Source of the DNA: Marvania coccoides
Lineage: Eukaryota > Chlorophyta > Trebouxiophyceae > Chlorellales > Chlorellaceae
Length of the DNA stretch: 64,000 bases
Direction: 5' to 3'
Assembly: GCA_963854735.1 (NCBI GenBank)
Contig: OY978109.1
Location: 434,001 to 498,000 of the forward strand
Below, one piece after another: positions 34,752 through 46,293 of this stretch. Each line of letters begins with the position of its first letter. Position 1 is the first letter of the stretch. A model generated the notes under the pieces. That model ran no database searches, was not told the DNA's origin, and worked only from the letters and a program-made list of their open reading frames with translations. The position numbers and the translations under genes are program-made.

Positions 34752-34968
34752 GGTCTTGTACTTTTTCAACAATTTTTTGATACTATAATCGCAATGTGTG
34801 GGGCGAAGAGGACAAATTTGTCACCAATTCCGGGAAAGCCGAAAATTGGTTGCAAAATTACCTCGCGTTCACAGCTTTTCACCAATGTTTTAAATTATTA
34901 AGCATCCAACTACACCCGAGGAAAGTTTAAATCGTCGCCATATAATTCAAGATCACTTTTTTATTTCG
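34752..34968. promoter_or_regulatory. Bidirectional promoter region (DEG7-type / BolA)
   Basis: Only 217 bp separate the two divergent start codons (34751 minus, 34969 plus), so both promoters must lie here or overlap. AT-rich; no specific element is claimed. Confidence 0.6.
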
Positions 34969-35423
34969 ATGCTCAGCTCCTTCCTCGGGCCCAAAGCCTC
35001 CAAGATCGCAGCCTTCATGTCCACAGCAGGTAAAGCAGCCGGCCCCATCGAACAGAGCATAAACAAGTAAGCACCATCCTTTTATACATTGAAAATTTCC
35101 TCCCACCGTCCATCTCTCTCCCTTCTCACGCTCCGTGTACTCTGTCCCAACCCAGGAAGCTGGGCGATGCGCTAAAGCCAACGCATTTCACCATCAAGAA
35201 CGATTCCCACAAGCACGCAGGCCATTCAGGCAACCCAGGGGGCGGCCCCGACGCTGAGACCCATTTTTCTTTAGAAATAGTCTCAGAAGAGTTTACTGGG
35301 AAGCCGCTAGTGGCGCGACACAGGCTGGTTTACCAGCTGCTCAAAGAGGAGCTCGATGCGGGGCTACATGCGCTGGCGTTGAAGACAAAAACTCCCCAAG
35401 AGATGCCGACAGTTGCTCAATAA
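34969..35423 (+). CDS. BolA-like protein
   Basis: Two exons, 34969-35066 and 35156-35423, join in phase 2 (AA|G) to give 121 aa. The core reads LKPTHFTIKNDSHKHAGH, then ETHFSLEIVSEEFTGKPLV and RHRLVYQLLKEELDAGLHAL, an excellent match to the BolA fold with its conserved His. BolA proteins bind monothiol glutaredoxins through a shared [2Fe-2S] cluster and act in iron-sulphur trafficking or redox regulation. The leader MLSSFLGPKASKIAAFMSTA is Ser/Lys-rich with one late Glu and could target an organelle (BOLA1/BOLA4 types are organellar). An internal ATG at MSTAGK would give a shorter form. It is divergent from the DEG7-type gene. Confidence 0.92.
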
Positions 35424-36106
35424 ATGACCGATTAATAAATATAAAATATTCATTACTAATACCCTCTTCCTTTAGTCTTCTTCATACCTTTGATTTTTTT
35501 CCCTGCCGTATATCCTATAAATTTCTTCTCGTTCCTCTGCTGTGCTTGCTGCGGTCATTGGAAGCAAAACCCCACTCGAATGCCGGTTGAAGAACTCACA
35601 GCAGGCAAAATAGAATGTAGACTTCTCTGAAGGCGAGTCTGGAAATTCTCGACCATTCGCAGCCATTGTCAGGGAGGTGTTTACACTCGAAGGAAGAAAG
35701 GAATGATAGCGAAAAATAAAAGGATTACTCGCGGGCTTACTGGCTGGTCACCCCCCTCGAAAAAAAACTCTTCAAAGTACTACTTCGCTGCTGCAAGCAA
35801 AAAAACAAAATGGGAGAGAGAGCGGGGTAAAAAGAAAGCAGCCAGGGAGGCGCAAAGGGATTCGAATTTCTCGGATGGAAGTCTCAAAAATGCACACACG
35901 TAAACAACTCTAACTAAAACTGGCATTCAAAAACGCACGGCCTTTCAGCCCTCGATGAAAAAACGCGAGGGATGTGGGGAGGTACATAGCGTAATTTTTT
36001 TCAAGTTGGTTTTCTTGCTCGCAAGGAGGGCACAAACAAGTTACTCGGAAAAACGACGCGCTACGACAGGGTATTTGGAGGTATCAACACATTCAATCAG
36101 GTTTTC
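35424..36106. other. Intergenic, with one possible small gene
   Basis: Spacer between the BolA and AGPase 3' ends. The minus strand at 35666-35472 has a 64-codon frame with a good start context (acaATGGCTG), starting MAANGREFPDSPSEKSTFYF and ending IYGREKNQRYEED. It resembles a small conserved protein but I cannot name a family. It may be a real single-exon gene. Confidence 0.35.
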
Positions 36107-38765
36107 TTAGATGACTGTGCCGTCAGGGATAGTTCCGTTTCTGATGACCACCACGATGCCGCTTTTGATGTAGTAGCTGTCCGCCTCGTGGTTGGCCTCC
36201 ATCACGCCCTCCTTGTTCAGAATCTGGCAGTTCTTGCCGATGCGACCGTTCTTGTCCACGATGACCTTGCGGAGGTGGGAGCCGGCGCCGATGCCGATGG
36301 GGATGCCGCCAGTGGCCAGCAGCTTGGCGCGCTGCTCGTCGGACTCGTAAAAGTCGGCGCCCATGATCATGGAGTTCTCGATGGTCACGCCCTCGTTCAC
36401 CCTGCAGATAAAAAGAAATGAAAAAATTAATGGTTGGTATTTGAGGGAAAAAACAGCGCATGATTCAGATATTTTTTTACTAAATTTCCACAATTTTGCA
36501 GCTTTTCGTCATTAAAAAGAGCTGGAAAGTAGTGCAATGTACAATAATTAGCTAACCTGGAGCGGAGGCCGACGATAGCGCGGTTTATGACCGACTCCTT
36601 GACCATGGCACCGTGTGAGACGATGGCGTTGGTGAGACGCGACTGCACGATCTTAGCGGGGGGGAGGAAGCGGGGGGAGGTGTAGATGGGCCCCTCGGGG
36701 TTGTGGAACTCGAACTGGGGCGGCTGCAGCAGGAGAAAGGGGGGGGGGGGGCGCGGGTGAGCATCAATGCCGGAAGAATGAAAATAAAGCTCTAGACGAG
36801 TCCTCCCTAATGAAAGTATACGATTAAAGACATTAAATGGCCATTTTTATTGCCCGCGTGGCCCCAAACCCAACCGGATAAAATAATAGATGAAAGGTTC
36901 AATATTTTCTTGCCCTGGCGATAAAGTAAAAAACGGGTTTCTTACGTTATCTGTGAGCGCCAGGTTGGCCTCGAAGAAGGATTCGATGGTTCCGATGTCC
37001 TCCCAGTAGCCGTTGAACAGGTAGGCCATCACCCGGGAGTCCTGTGCGGCCATGGGGATGACTTCGCCGCCGAAGTCCATTTTGGTGGACTCCTTCTTCA
37101 GGAGGTCCAGCATGACCTGCTTCTTGAAGACGTAGATGCCCATGGAGGCGATGTACGGGTTGGAGGCGGCCTCCTCGGCGGAGAGACCCAGCACGGTGGT
37201 GTCGACCTGGAAAGTAGGAAAAATAAAGGGAAGAGTAAGTAGAGAACAGGGGTTGGAATTTTATGAATTGGGGGGAGATGCAGGTGTTTCTAATTGTTGA
37301 AAGCTAGACACGATAGAACCTTGGACGACGAGGGGGGGAAATTCAAAAAATATCGCCAGATGATTATAGCGACCTCAAGACTATAATTAAATCAGAACGG
37401 CTCAGCCACCAAAACACATTGCTGGCATCCCCTCCTACTCTACGTCCTTCCAATCAACTCTCCACCATTTTTAACCTTCCCTTTTCCTCTACCCAACTGT
37501 TTCCCCGCTATGCTCTCTCACCTGCATGGCCTTGAGGTCATCGCCCTTGGGCTTCTCCGAGAACTCGATGATGCGCCCCTCCCCGTCGATCTTCATCAGT
37601 CCAAAGTCGCTGGCGCGCTTGTCGTCCATGGGCAGGCAACCGATGGTGACATCAGCGTTGGTTTTGCGGTGATACTCGACAAATTTCATGTAGTCCATGC
37701 GGTACAGGTGGTCTCCAGACAGAATGACGATGTCCTCCACACCGCGGTTCTTGATGTCTTCGAACAGCCACGCGTACTGACGCACAGCGTCAGCAGTGCC
37801 CTACAGGAGGGGGAAAAAGACCGTGGAAGCTTTGAAATGATGATATTTTGAGATTCAAGCCCCGATTTCTCCTGTTTTAACTACTCGAATCGTGCATAAC
37901 TAGCGGACTAGTCATCATTTTGATCGTTTAATTGAGCTCGAGAACTAACATTTACCACTCAAAAATGCAGCGGAAACTTCTGTTTCTTTTTAACTAGTAA
38001 ACAAATAATTACCTGGAACCACTCCTTGTCGGTGGGAGTCTGTGTGGCGGCCAGCACTTCCACGAAGCCCTCTCCGCCCACGCGCACGCCGCTGGAGCCG
38101 AAGTTGTAGGTGCGCGCCAAGTGGCGGTTGAGCGAGGTAGAGTTGAACTGCGTGAGGATGTAAATTTTAGACAACCCTGAGTTGATACAGTTGGACATGG
38201 GGACGTCAATCAGGCGGTAGGCGCCGCCGATGGGCACCGCGGGCTTGGCGCGGTTCTTGGTGAGGGGGTAAAGGCGGGTGCCTGCACCTCCGCCCAGAAT
38301 CACGGCTGCAAAAGAGGGGTCGGAAATCGTCAACATAGGGCGGATTTTGGTGGGTTTTGTTGCAGGAAAGTTCGGGAAGGAGGGATTGGTTGTAATTAAG
38401 GGGGAATGGGAAGGAAAGGAGGCTCACCCAGCACGGTGTTGGTCGAAGAGCGCCCTCCCTCTGAGAGAACGACTGGTCCGCGAGCCTGGGTGGGCGCAGC
38501 GGAGGCGGAAACCGCGATTTGAGACCTGGATTTGGAGAATGGAGGTGGTGGGGAGGTAAGAAGACGTGCATTGCCGCGGCCGGGGTGAGCGCGAGCAGAA
38601 CGAGTTCGATGCAGACGATCACCTGAGCTCCCTACGCTGGAATGCGGCCTTGCGGGCCAGCTTCGTGCCCTTCATGCTGTCGGTGAACCGATGCACTGCC
38701 CGGTTCGCCTTGGGTGTCAGGCATGAGCCCGCGAGCGACCCCTTGAAAGCCTGCGTCGAGTTCAT
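36107..38765 (-). CDS. APL: ADP-glucose pyrophosphorylase large subunit, plastid
   Basis: Seven exons in phase: 38765-38623, 38525-38428, 38305-38013, 37800-37522, 37206-36946, 36723-36557 and 36401-36107, giving 511 aa. The enzyme makes ADP-glucose from glucose-1-phosphate and ATP, the committed step of plastid starch synthesis. Exon 1 ([20 protein letters not shown]) plus exon 2 form a Ser/Ala/Lys/Arg-rich chloroplast transit peptide of about 75 residues. The catalytic core has [12 protein letters not shown] (81-96), [18 protein letters not shown] and [12 protein letters not shown], then a left-handed beta-helix C-terminus ending [34 protein letters not shown] and [13 protein letters not shown] mark the large rather than the small subunit. 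The catalytic Arg91 and Lys101 positions, lost in some regulatory plant large subunits, are kept. The exon 1 ATG at 38765 was found by requiring a leader in phase 2. Confidence 0.93.
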
Positions 38766-39973
38766 CTTAATCCTCTGCCACGATCGTCGCGTTCTTTACG
38801 TCGATGATAATACACAAATAATTAGTAAAGCACTTAGGCGCTTGTGGAGCCAGGCATCAGGGCGAAATTCGAAGATCAAAGGAGTGACGAATTTTAAGGC
38901 GCAAATTCAGAGTTCTTGGGTTTTCTGGCGAAATAGCCGTTGTATCTCTTAATACCGAAATATAAAATTTTCAAGGCATAATGGATCGTGCAGTAAACGC
39001 GTCGCGGCTCATTTTGCACCTCTTCTTTTTCTCATTACAATCCCCCTCTAACGATTTATTCATTTTATTTCAAAGGGGTGAAACCCCATAGCTTTCCCCC
39101 GTCCAGAAAGTTTACTTGCCAATTACTTCCTGTTTTTTTTACGCATTTGCTGCTTGGTGATACGAATCAGGGTGCTGCTGAGCTGGCTCTTCACTCTGCA
39201 ACATTCTCAGCAGTGAGGCTTATAGTCTCCGAAGGCAGTTCTGCAGCGGGCGTGCGCTTTTGGGCAGATTTGTGTTGCTAGCATTCACAGGCTGCCAGAT
39301 ATCAATTCAATGGTGGCAACCGTCAACGCAAATTATTAAGAATCGCAGGGTGAATGGTCATCAGAGGGGGCATTAAAATGTTATAGCAGTCAATGGATGC
39401 GCGCAACCCTCCAAAGCACATTCCTTGATGGTAGCAGAAGCGACGTGCATTCCCGTCGGCGAAAAAATAAACAGAAAAATCCAGCGTAACACAACATTAT
39501 TAATTTGAATTCACGACGATTTTTTCTTTTTCAGCGCCACAAATCATCCACTCGTTATATGTTTTAAGACATTTATTGTATTCTGCACTTTTTTATCGAA
39601 TGAGTGTGCACTAGGCTGAGCAATAAGCATCATCATACAACCTGAGTGGGGGCGCGCTGATCATGGGGCCCTGCTTTACAGCTCAGACCCAATGCTGTCC
39701 TCCTCGTCTGCCACTCTTCCACTTAACAACTTAACAGCATATTCAGCAGGACGGTGCCTTGGCGGCTGCCATCATTTTTTATGTTCACCAAACTATGGAC
39801 GCTAACCCTGCCTTGTCAACTTTCCTAATACGAGTGTTCATGTCAATAGAGCTCCAGCAGGAGGTGGGGATTGACAGCTCAAAATCGTTTCAAAAAATCC
39901 GGGTATTGATTTTGTTTTTGCTTTTTCTCCATTTCATTTTCATTTATTTGGCATGCGATAGGGGAGCTCGGAG
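38766..39973. other. Divergent intergenic region
   Basis: 1.2 kb between the AGPase start (minus) and the GCK-type kinase start (plus). It presumably carries both promoters. No gene, RNA or repeat recognised. Confidence 0.45.
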
Positions 39974-42762
39974 ATGGACGCCTCCAGGTTCTCGTTTTTG
40001 ACGGGAGCCCATCGTGCCCAAAGTTTGCCCAGCGCAGGGGCTCCAAAGAGGTCAGTGCCGCTGCTAGCATATTCGGAAAACCGTGTTCACTCGAATTAAT
40101 GGGCCAGCGGCAGCACACCGCCCCCACCTAGCGCCCCTTCTTTGCATGCAATTAATTAGATTTAATCCTCGCCACCCCTCTCTTTCCCTTCGCAGGGAGT
40201 ACCCCACGGTCGCGGACGCCTATGAGCTCCTCGAGGAGGTCGGCCGCGGCGTCAGCGCCACGGTAAGCCCCTCTCCTCACCCTCCTGCGTCCCCCGGCCC
40301 CCGCCGCTACAGCTCCTCCTCAAACCCGGCCCAAATCTCACAAAATTGACTTGCGTAGGTGTGGCGCGCCGCCGTGCGGAACACTGGCGACGTGGTGGCC
40401 GTGAAAAAGCTCGATCTGGAGAACATGAACTGCTCGCTCGACGAAATTGTGCGGGAAGCCCAGACGATGCGCTCTCTCAACCACCCCAACCTGCTGCCGC
40501 TGCACTGCTCCTTCGTGCACGACCATAATTTGTGGATGGTGATGCCCTTCATCGAGGGGGGGTCAGTGCTGAACATCATGCGCTACAAATTCCCCGATGG
40601 GCTGGAGGAGCCCTCCATCGCCACCATCATGAAGGAGGCAAGCAGCGTATTTCTTATTAGTACATGTATTTTTTGATATATATAGTTGTGATCTGCGTGT
40701 CGCCCTCGTTTCTGACATGCAATTTTGAGCATTTTTTGCCTCGGGAAACCGATTTTGATACCGTGGATTACATACAGCCTGGCCTTACCCTCTTATTTTG
40801 TTAATACAACAGGTGCTCAAGGCGCTGGAGTACCTGCACCGCAATGGCATCATCCACCGCGACGTCAAGGCCGGCAATATCCTCCTGGAGACCAACGGTC
40901 ACGTCATGCTGGCTGATTTTGGCGTGGCGGCAGCCCTGGAGCGCGGGGGGTCCTGGGGCAACCGCATGATCTCCCGCAACACGTTCGTAGGAACGCCGTG
41001 CTGGATGGCGCCCGAAGTTATGCAGCAGGAGGGGGGGTATGACTCCCGCGCTGACATTTGGTCGTTCGGCATTACGCTGCTGGAGCTGGCGCACGGTCAC
41101 GCACCGTTTGCGCGGCTGCCGCCCATGAAGGTGCTGATCATGACGCTGCAGAACCCCCCGCCCACGCTGGACCAGACGGAGTCGAAAAAGCACTTTAGCA
41201 AGGCGATGCGGGACATCGTGGCAAAATGCCTGGTAAAGGACCCACGGGAGCGCCCCACTGCGGCGCAGCTGCTGGAGCACAAGTTCTTCAAGACCGCGCA
41301 CGATGCGCGGTACCTGTGCGGCCACGTGCTGCAGGGGCTGCCGTCGGTAGCGGAGCGCGTGGAAGAAATGCGTGCTGCGCATGCTGGGGCGCCCCCGCAG
41401 CAGGCGCAGCAGGAGCGCGAGATCCTCGCCTCCCAGCAGGAGTACCGCCGCGGGGTGTCTTCCTGGAACTTTGACGTGGCGGCGCTCAAGGCGGCTGCCG
41501 CCGCCTCGGCAGCCGAGCAGCTTACTTCCATCACGGAATCGGCCGAGCTCGGCAGCTCCATGGACCCGCTGTCGCAGCACCCCTCAGAGGCAGAAAACTC
41601 CGGCCTAGGGCCTTCGGGGGAGAGCGGAAACTTGTCCCCCACCAAAATGGCATCTCCCAGGATGGGCGGGGCCACCCCGGGGCGGCCGCTGCCTGGGGGA
41701 GGGCGGCCGGGCATCAAGGAGCACGGGCGGTTCAAGGTGTATGAAGGAGGGGACGAGCCCCCGCCGTTTAGCCCCCCCAACGGCCAAGGAGCGGCGCTGA
41801 TGGAGGAGGCCATGGCCGCCCGATCAAGAGCAACCACGCCAGGCCCAGGTAAGGAAACAGAAGGGAGCATTGTTATATACCGCAATACTCGTCATGATTT
41901 CTTTTTGAGGGGTTTGCCGCAATTTTCTGAATGTCCAGCATTTATTCGGGTGTTTTTGCCTCTCTTTCTTCGTTGATTCTTTCTATCCTTACTTCCTCCT
42001 TTCTTTCTCCATCACCCCCACACCTCACACAGCGTCTCACGCCATCATTCTCACCTCTGACACCTTCGCAGGGCCTGCGCCTGCAGCAGCGGCAGACGAT
42101 TTTGACGGCGAAGGCGGGGATAAAGCCAAGCGTAAGGGGCGGTTCAGGTACGTGGAAGACGATGGCGTGGAGGGCAAAAGCCGCATTTCCAAGGCTGCCT
42201 CGCAGGCAAACATTGGCGACACCCGCAGCGGCAGCCTGGCGCAGATGGTGGGATCAGGGGTGCCTGGTGAGCGAAAATTTTCATTTATTTGGGTCTTAGG
42301 TTCATTATAGTTGAAAGTGTTTCTTCACTTTGCGTTTATATTACGTCAGGTTGTTTTTTGTTGGCCTTTATCCCCACAGAGGAAATACAATTAGGAACAA
42401 CAAATTAATGTATCGCTTAATGTTTCCCTCGCTGTGATACTACCGCTGCAGGCCCCCCTCCGTTGACGGTGCTACTGAACCCGCTGAAAGAGATGATGGA
42501 GCGCGCCACCCAGCAGCACGAGATGCTGCGGGAGATGGTGGCGGCGGTGTTGGACGCCGACAAGGGGAAGCAGGGCGCGCTGAACGCCTTCCTGCAGCAG
42601 CGCGCGCAACTGCGGGGGCAGAGCGAGGTGGAGCAGTTGAGGGTGGAGGTGACGGAGCTGCGAGAAGAGAACGCGCGGCTACGGGAGCGGCTTAAAGAGG
42701 GTGGTAGCAGGCCTGGAACGGCCGGGAGGCACACCACCAGCGCTGACGAGCTGGCCAGCTAG
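39974..42762 (+). CDS. STE20/GCK-like serine/threonine kinase (plant BLUS1/OSR1-like)
   Basis: Six exons: 39974-40050, 40196-40262, 40359-40637, 40813-41848, 42072-42266 and 42452-42762, giving 654 aa in phase. The kinase domain at about 31-300 is complete: GRGVSATVW, Lys64 (VAVKKL), HRD Asp158 (IIHRDVKAGN), DFG Asp176, activation loop TFVGTPCWMAPEV, and a C-lobe ending LLEHKFFK. After it come RRGVSSWNFD (about 353), typical of plant STE20/SPS1-like kinases, and two GRF motifs (EHGRFKVYE, RKGRFRYVE). The C-terminus (about 560-654) is a coiled coil (VEQLRVEVTELREENARL). Plant relatives act in blue-light and ion-transport signalling, but the role here is unknown. Intron 3 uses a GC donor (40638-40639). 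Using a downstream GT instead would add Ala-Ser-Ser, which family alignments lack. Confidence 0.92.
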
Positions 42763-43634
42763 CTGTGGCAGTGGAGATTGCTCGTTGCGCTCAGTAAATG
42801 ATGACGCGCGGGGTTGAAATAGAATAACAACAATACCTCGGTTTCTGTGTTTTTTTTGTCGTTTTTTCCCTACAGCTGTGTGTTTTTCTTCCTCTTCAGA
42901 GTTGCATTCGTTTCTTCATCTTTTCCCTCGCATGTGAATTGCATTGTGTGGTATTCATCAGCGTCTCTTTAGCTATATGCTGACATAAAATGACATAAAT
43001 AACAGAAAGGCTTAACATTTGGGGCGGACTGGGTTTCCATTTTTGTAGAGCTTCAAAGAACGCGCAGATACTGCTGGGCGCAGCATCCATAGAAATGCAT
43101 CACCGTAGCAGAGTGAACAGTTCAGGTTTCATTGGTGTGTGGGCGGTGCCGGCAAATTTGTATCTCCAAGATAATCTTATCTTGCTCATTCATTTTGGAA
43201 TTCATTTCATAAGGAGTGGATATTTTTGTACCCGCGTATTGGTCCTTTATAATAAGAGCCGGTCCTTTAAGATTTATGAGTGGTACTGTGCTATCGCTCC
43301 TAAATTGCTAGCTCCTAAATGCCGGCCAGGGATCTAGGCAGATACTGTCTGCCTTCACGAATTTCTTTCACCTTTTGATTGCAAATCATTGCATTCGTTG
43401 CTATTCAATTTCTCTCGAGATTCTTTCGCTGACAGGGATCGGATGATGCAGAGGCCAGCATAATAAACCTTGCATCGCCCAATCATCTGCCGCATCTCAT
43501 TCTCAACCACAACTTCGGTTGACAAGCACTCGTATCCGCGCTGCACACACGTTTACGTCAGCCAAGTTTACATTAAGAACGCGTTTAGATCTCCCGAGTG
43601 GGGGGCACATTACACCCGCCCCGCCCCGAAAGGC
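42763..43634. other. Intergenic region
   Basis: AT-rich spacer between the kinase stop and the hexosaminidase start. No gene or repeat recognised. Confidence 0.45.
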
Positions 43635-45892
43635 ATGCTGCCGCTGCTCTTCTCGATGCTTGTTCTCGGCGGAATTTCTGCCCCTGTCGTTGCTGCACCG
43701 ACGGTGTGGCCGCTCCCCGTCAACACTGTCTCCGTCAGTGAGCGCCGCCTCTTCTTCACCCACCCTAAGAACTTGAAGTTCAAAGCCGATGCCCAGTACA
43801 AGACCATTCTGGGGCCCGCCTTCACGCGATACCGGGCGCTCCTGCTCGATGCCTACCCGTCGGCGCTGGCAGACGACGACCCACAACTAGATGCATTCCT
43901 CACGGCATCCCTCACAGCTTCGAGCGCCACCGCCATCTCCACGATTACCGTCACCGTGGCCAACACCGACCAGAGCCTGGGCCTGGACACCAGCGAAGCG
44001 TGCGTTGTGTAAATTTTAGCTCGCGGTGTCTCTTTATTGCTCTCAATTTGGCGAGCAACTGAAATTCAACACATTTTTTTTCCTTCCTTTTCTTCCGGCA
44101 GATACACTCTTCGCATCGGTCCTCAGATTACCATCGACGCTTCCACAGTGTTTGCCGCCCTGCGCGCGCTGGAGACCCTCAGCCAGCTGGCGCAGTCTCT
44201 CACCATTGACGACGCCTCCATTCTGACCAAAGTCAAGCCCGGCACAGCCTTTGCCAGCGCCCTGATCGCTGTCACCAGCACCGTCAAGCGGCTCATTATC
44301 ATCAACGAGACAACCATCACCGACGCCCCTCGCTTCCGCCACCGTGGCCTCATGATCGATACCGCTCGCCACTTCCTCCCAGCATCAGTCATCATGGCCC
44401 ACATGGACGCCATGGCCGCCGCCAAGCTCAATGTGCTACACTGGCACATGACCGACGACGAGTCCTTCTCCTATGCCAGCGCTGTTCTGCCCGAGCTGGC
44501 GGAACAGGGGGCCTTCTCCCCGACCTCCGTGTACTCCGCCGCCACCATCGCCAGCCTGGTGAGCTACGCCCGCGCCAGAGGCATTCGCATCGTCCCCGAG
44601 TTCGACACCCCCGACCACACCACCTCCTGGTCGAAGTCGCACCCCGAGATCTTCACCAGCTGCGAGTGGTCGAAGGCGATGGACCCCTCTAACGAAGCCA
44701 CCTACGCGCTACTGAAGAAGCTGTTCACGGAGGTGGCTGGCCGATTCCCCGACGCCTACCTCCACCTAGGTGGGGATGAACTGGACTTTGGGTGCTGGAC
44801 GCACGACCCCAACGTGGCGCAGTGGATGGCGAACAAAGGATTTGACGGCCCGGCTGCGCTCGCCTACTACTTCCAGCGCCTGGTCAACATAACGTCGGGC
44901 CTGGGGAAAAAAGTAACGGTGTGGCAGGAGGTGCTTGACAGCCCGGGTGGGGCCGCCGGGCTGCCCAGCGACACTATGGTGCAGGTGGGCCATTTCTATT
45001 CCATGCATGTGCACGTGGGGGCTCGTTCCCCCACAGAGAAGGAAACGAGCTTAATTATCCTCGGCGTATACTGGACGTATGAAAACATGTGCGGCGGCAG
45101 GCTCCTGGCTGCTGCATTGCCAGGACCAAATGCCTTGTCCTTTCTGCTGTGTGGCATTTGTTGCCGTCTCTGTGTGGAGTCTAAACTCTCCAAATTTTGT
45201 ATTTGTGTGCTAGGTGTGGCGGTGGGCGGCCAACCTAGGCGGCGATTACTTTGAGAACATGGACGACCGTTTTTGGCTGGCGGAGCTGGAAAAGGTGACT
45301 GCCGCCGGGAAGCTGGCCGTGCTGTCGGCGCCGTGGTACCTGAGCGCGGCGCCCGCAGAGGACACGGCAGTTTGGCGTCAGTTCTGGAAGGTAAATAAAC
45401 CGTTTTATAATGGACTTTAAACCCTGTAATGTATTTTTTTTCATATGCCCGATAAGCACCGAGGATAATTAAGCTCAGTCTTATTGTATGTATGTATGTA
45501 ATGGGAGAAAAAGTTCCTTGCCACAGTCCTGGCCACTTTGAAACCATTCTTATGCTCTGCATAAAAATAAAACGTTATATTCTTGGCTATTTTTATTGCA
45601 GGTTGACCCCCATGATTTTGCGGGCGACCTAGCTCAGAAAGAGCGCGTGATTGGCGGCACCTCTTGTGTTTGGGGCGAGAGAATTGACGCCGACAACGCT
45701 CTGCCGAGGACGTGGCCGCTGGCAGCAGTCATCGGCGAGCGGCTGTGGTCTAGCGCGGCTGTGGTCGACGAAGCTGCCGCAGGGCAGCGTCTGGCTCAGT
45801 TCACATGCCTTTTGCGCTGGCGTGGCATTCCCGCTTCAGCTGTCGATACTGGCAGCTGCCCTTCGGCTGTGGATGCCAAAGCCACCATTTAA
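43635..45892 (+). CDS. Beta-N-acetylhexosaminidase (GH20), secreted or lysosomal
   Basis: Four exons in phase: 43635-43999, 44102-44984, 45214-45390 and 45602-45892, giving 571 aa. It hydrolyses terminal N-acetylhexosamine residues from glycans. MLPLLFSMLVLGGISAPVVA is a clear signal peptide. The GH20 non-catalytic N-domain follows (APTVWPLP...YTLRIGPQITIDASTVF). The barrel has HWHMTDDESFSY, RGIRIVPEFDTPDHTTSW and the catalytic pair Asp347-Glu348 in HLGGDELDF. The C-terminal Trp motifs WRWAANLGGDYF and SCVWGERID complete the substrate pocket. The start at 43635 is preferred over upstream in-frame codons because it begins the signal peptide. Introns 2 and 3 each hold a copy of the dispersed repeat in opposite orientation. 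Confidence 0.93.
45046..45085 (+). repeat. Dispersed repeat, copy C (hexosaminidase intron 2)
   Basis: Core CGAGCTTAATTATCCTCGG then CGTATACTGG and GTATGAAAA, inside intron 2 of the hexosaminidase gene. Confidence 0.7.
45441..45485 (-). repeat. Dispersed repeat, copy D (hexosaminidase intron 3, inverted)
   Basis: On the minus strand, CTGAGCTTAATTATCCTCGG then TGCTTATCGGGCATATGAAA, inside intron 3 and inverted relative to copy C. Confidence 0.75.
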
Positions 45893-46293
45893 AAATGTGC
45901 ATATTGAGCATATGAATTTAAACGAAGGGCGGGCGCATGTATGAAACCTTTTTGTAAACCTGTGATTTCTGTTTGTATACCTGTACATCCTTTTAGTAGA
46001 CCTGTAAATATGTTGCCTTGTTGCCTTGACGGTTTGCAGGTAAATAGCCTAGCAAAGCTTGTGTCCTCCAGTGCTCCCGTGTTTAGGCTGGAAAGGGGCC
46101 CGGTAGTCGCTCTTGTTTTTGTATTTGCTTATTTCTGGGTGCAATTCCAACGTAAATGAGGGTTTTTACGGTGAAAAGGGCTGCTGACAAATTTGGTGTG
46201 CATTCTTTGGACGACTGGCAGCAACTAAGAAACATTAGGAGTCACCATGCCAACAGCCAGCAGCTCCAAATTAAGACATTGAGGGGGTCAGTC
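45893..46293. other. Convergent 3' intergenic region
   Basis: Spacer between the hexosaminidase and ankyrin stop codons, with TGTAA words near 45953 and 46003 that could serve as polyadenylation signals in green algae. Confidence 0.4.

Noticed and set aside
35703..35903. 66-codon Lys/Arg-rich plus-strand frame
   Set aside because: Low-complexity sequence translated from A-rich DNA; no domain and it overlaps the 5' flank of another possible small ORF.
36107..38765. AGPase as the small (catalytic) subunit
   Set aside because: [25 protein letters not shown] and NPYIASMG are large-subunit features; small subunits read differently at these places.
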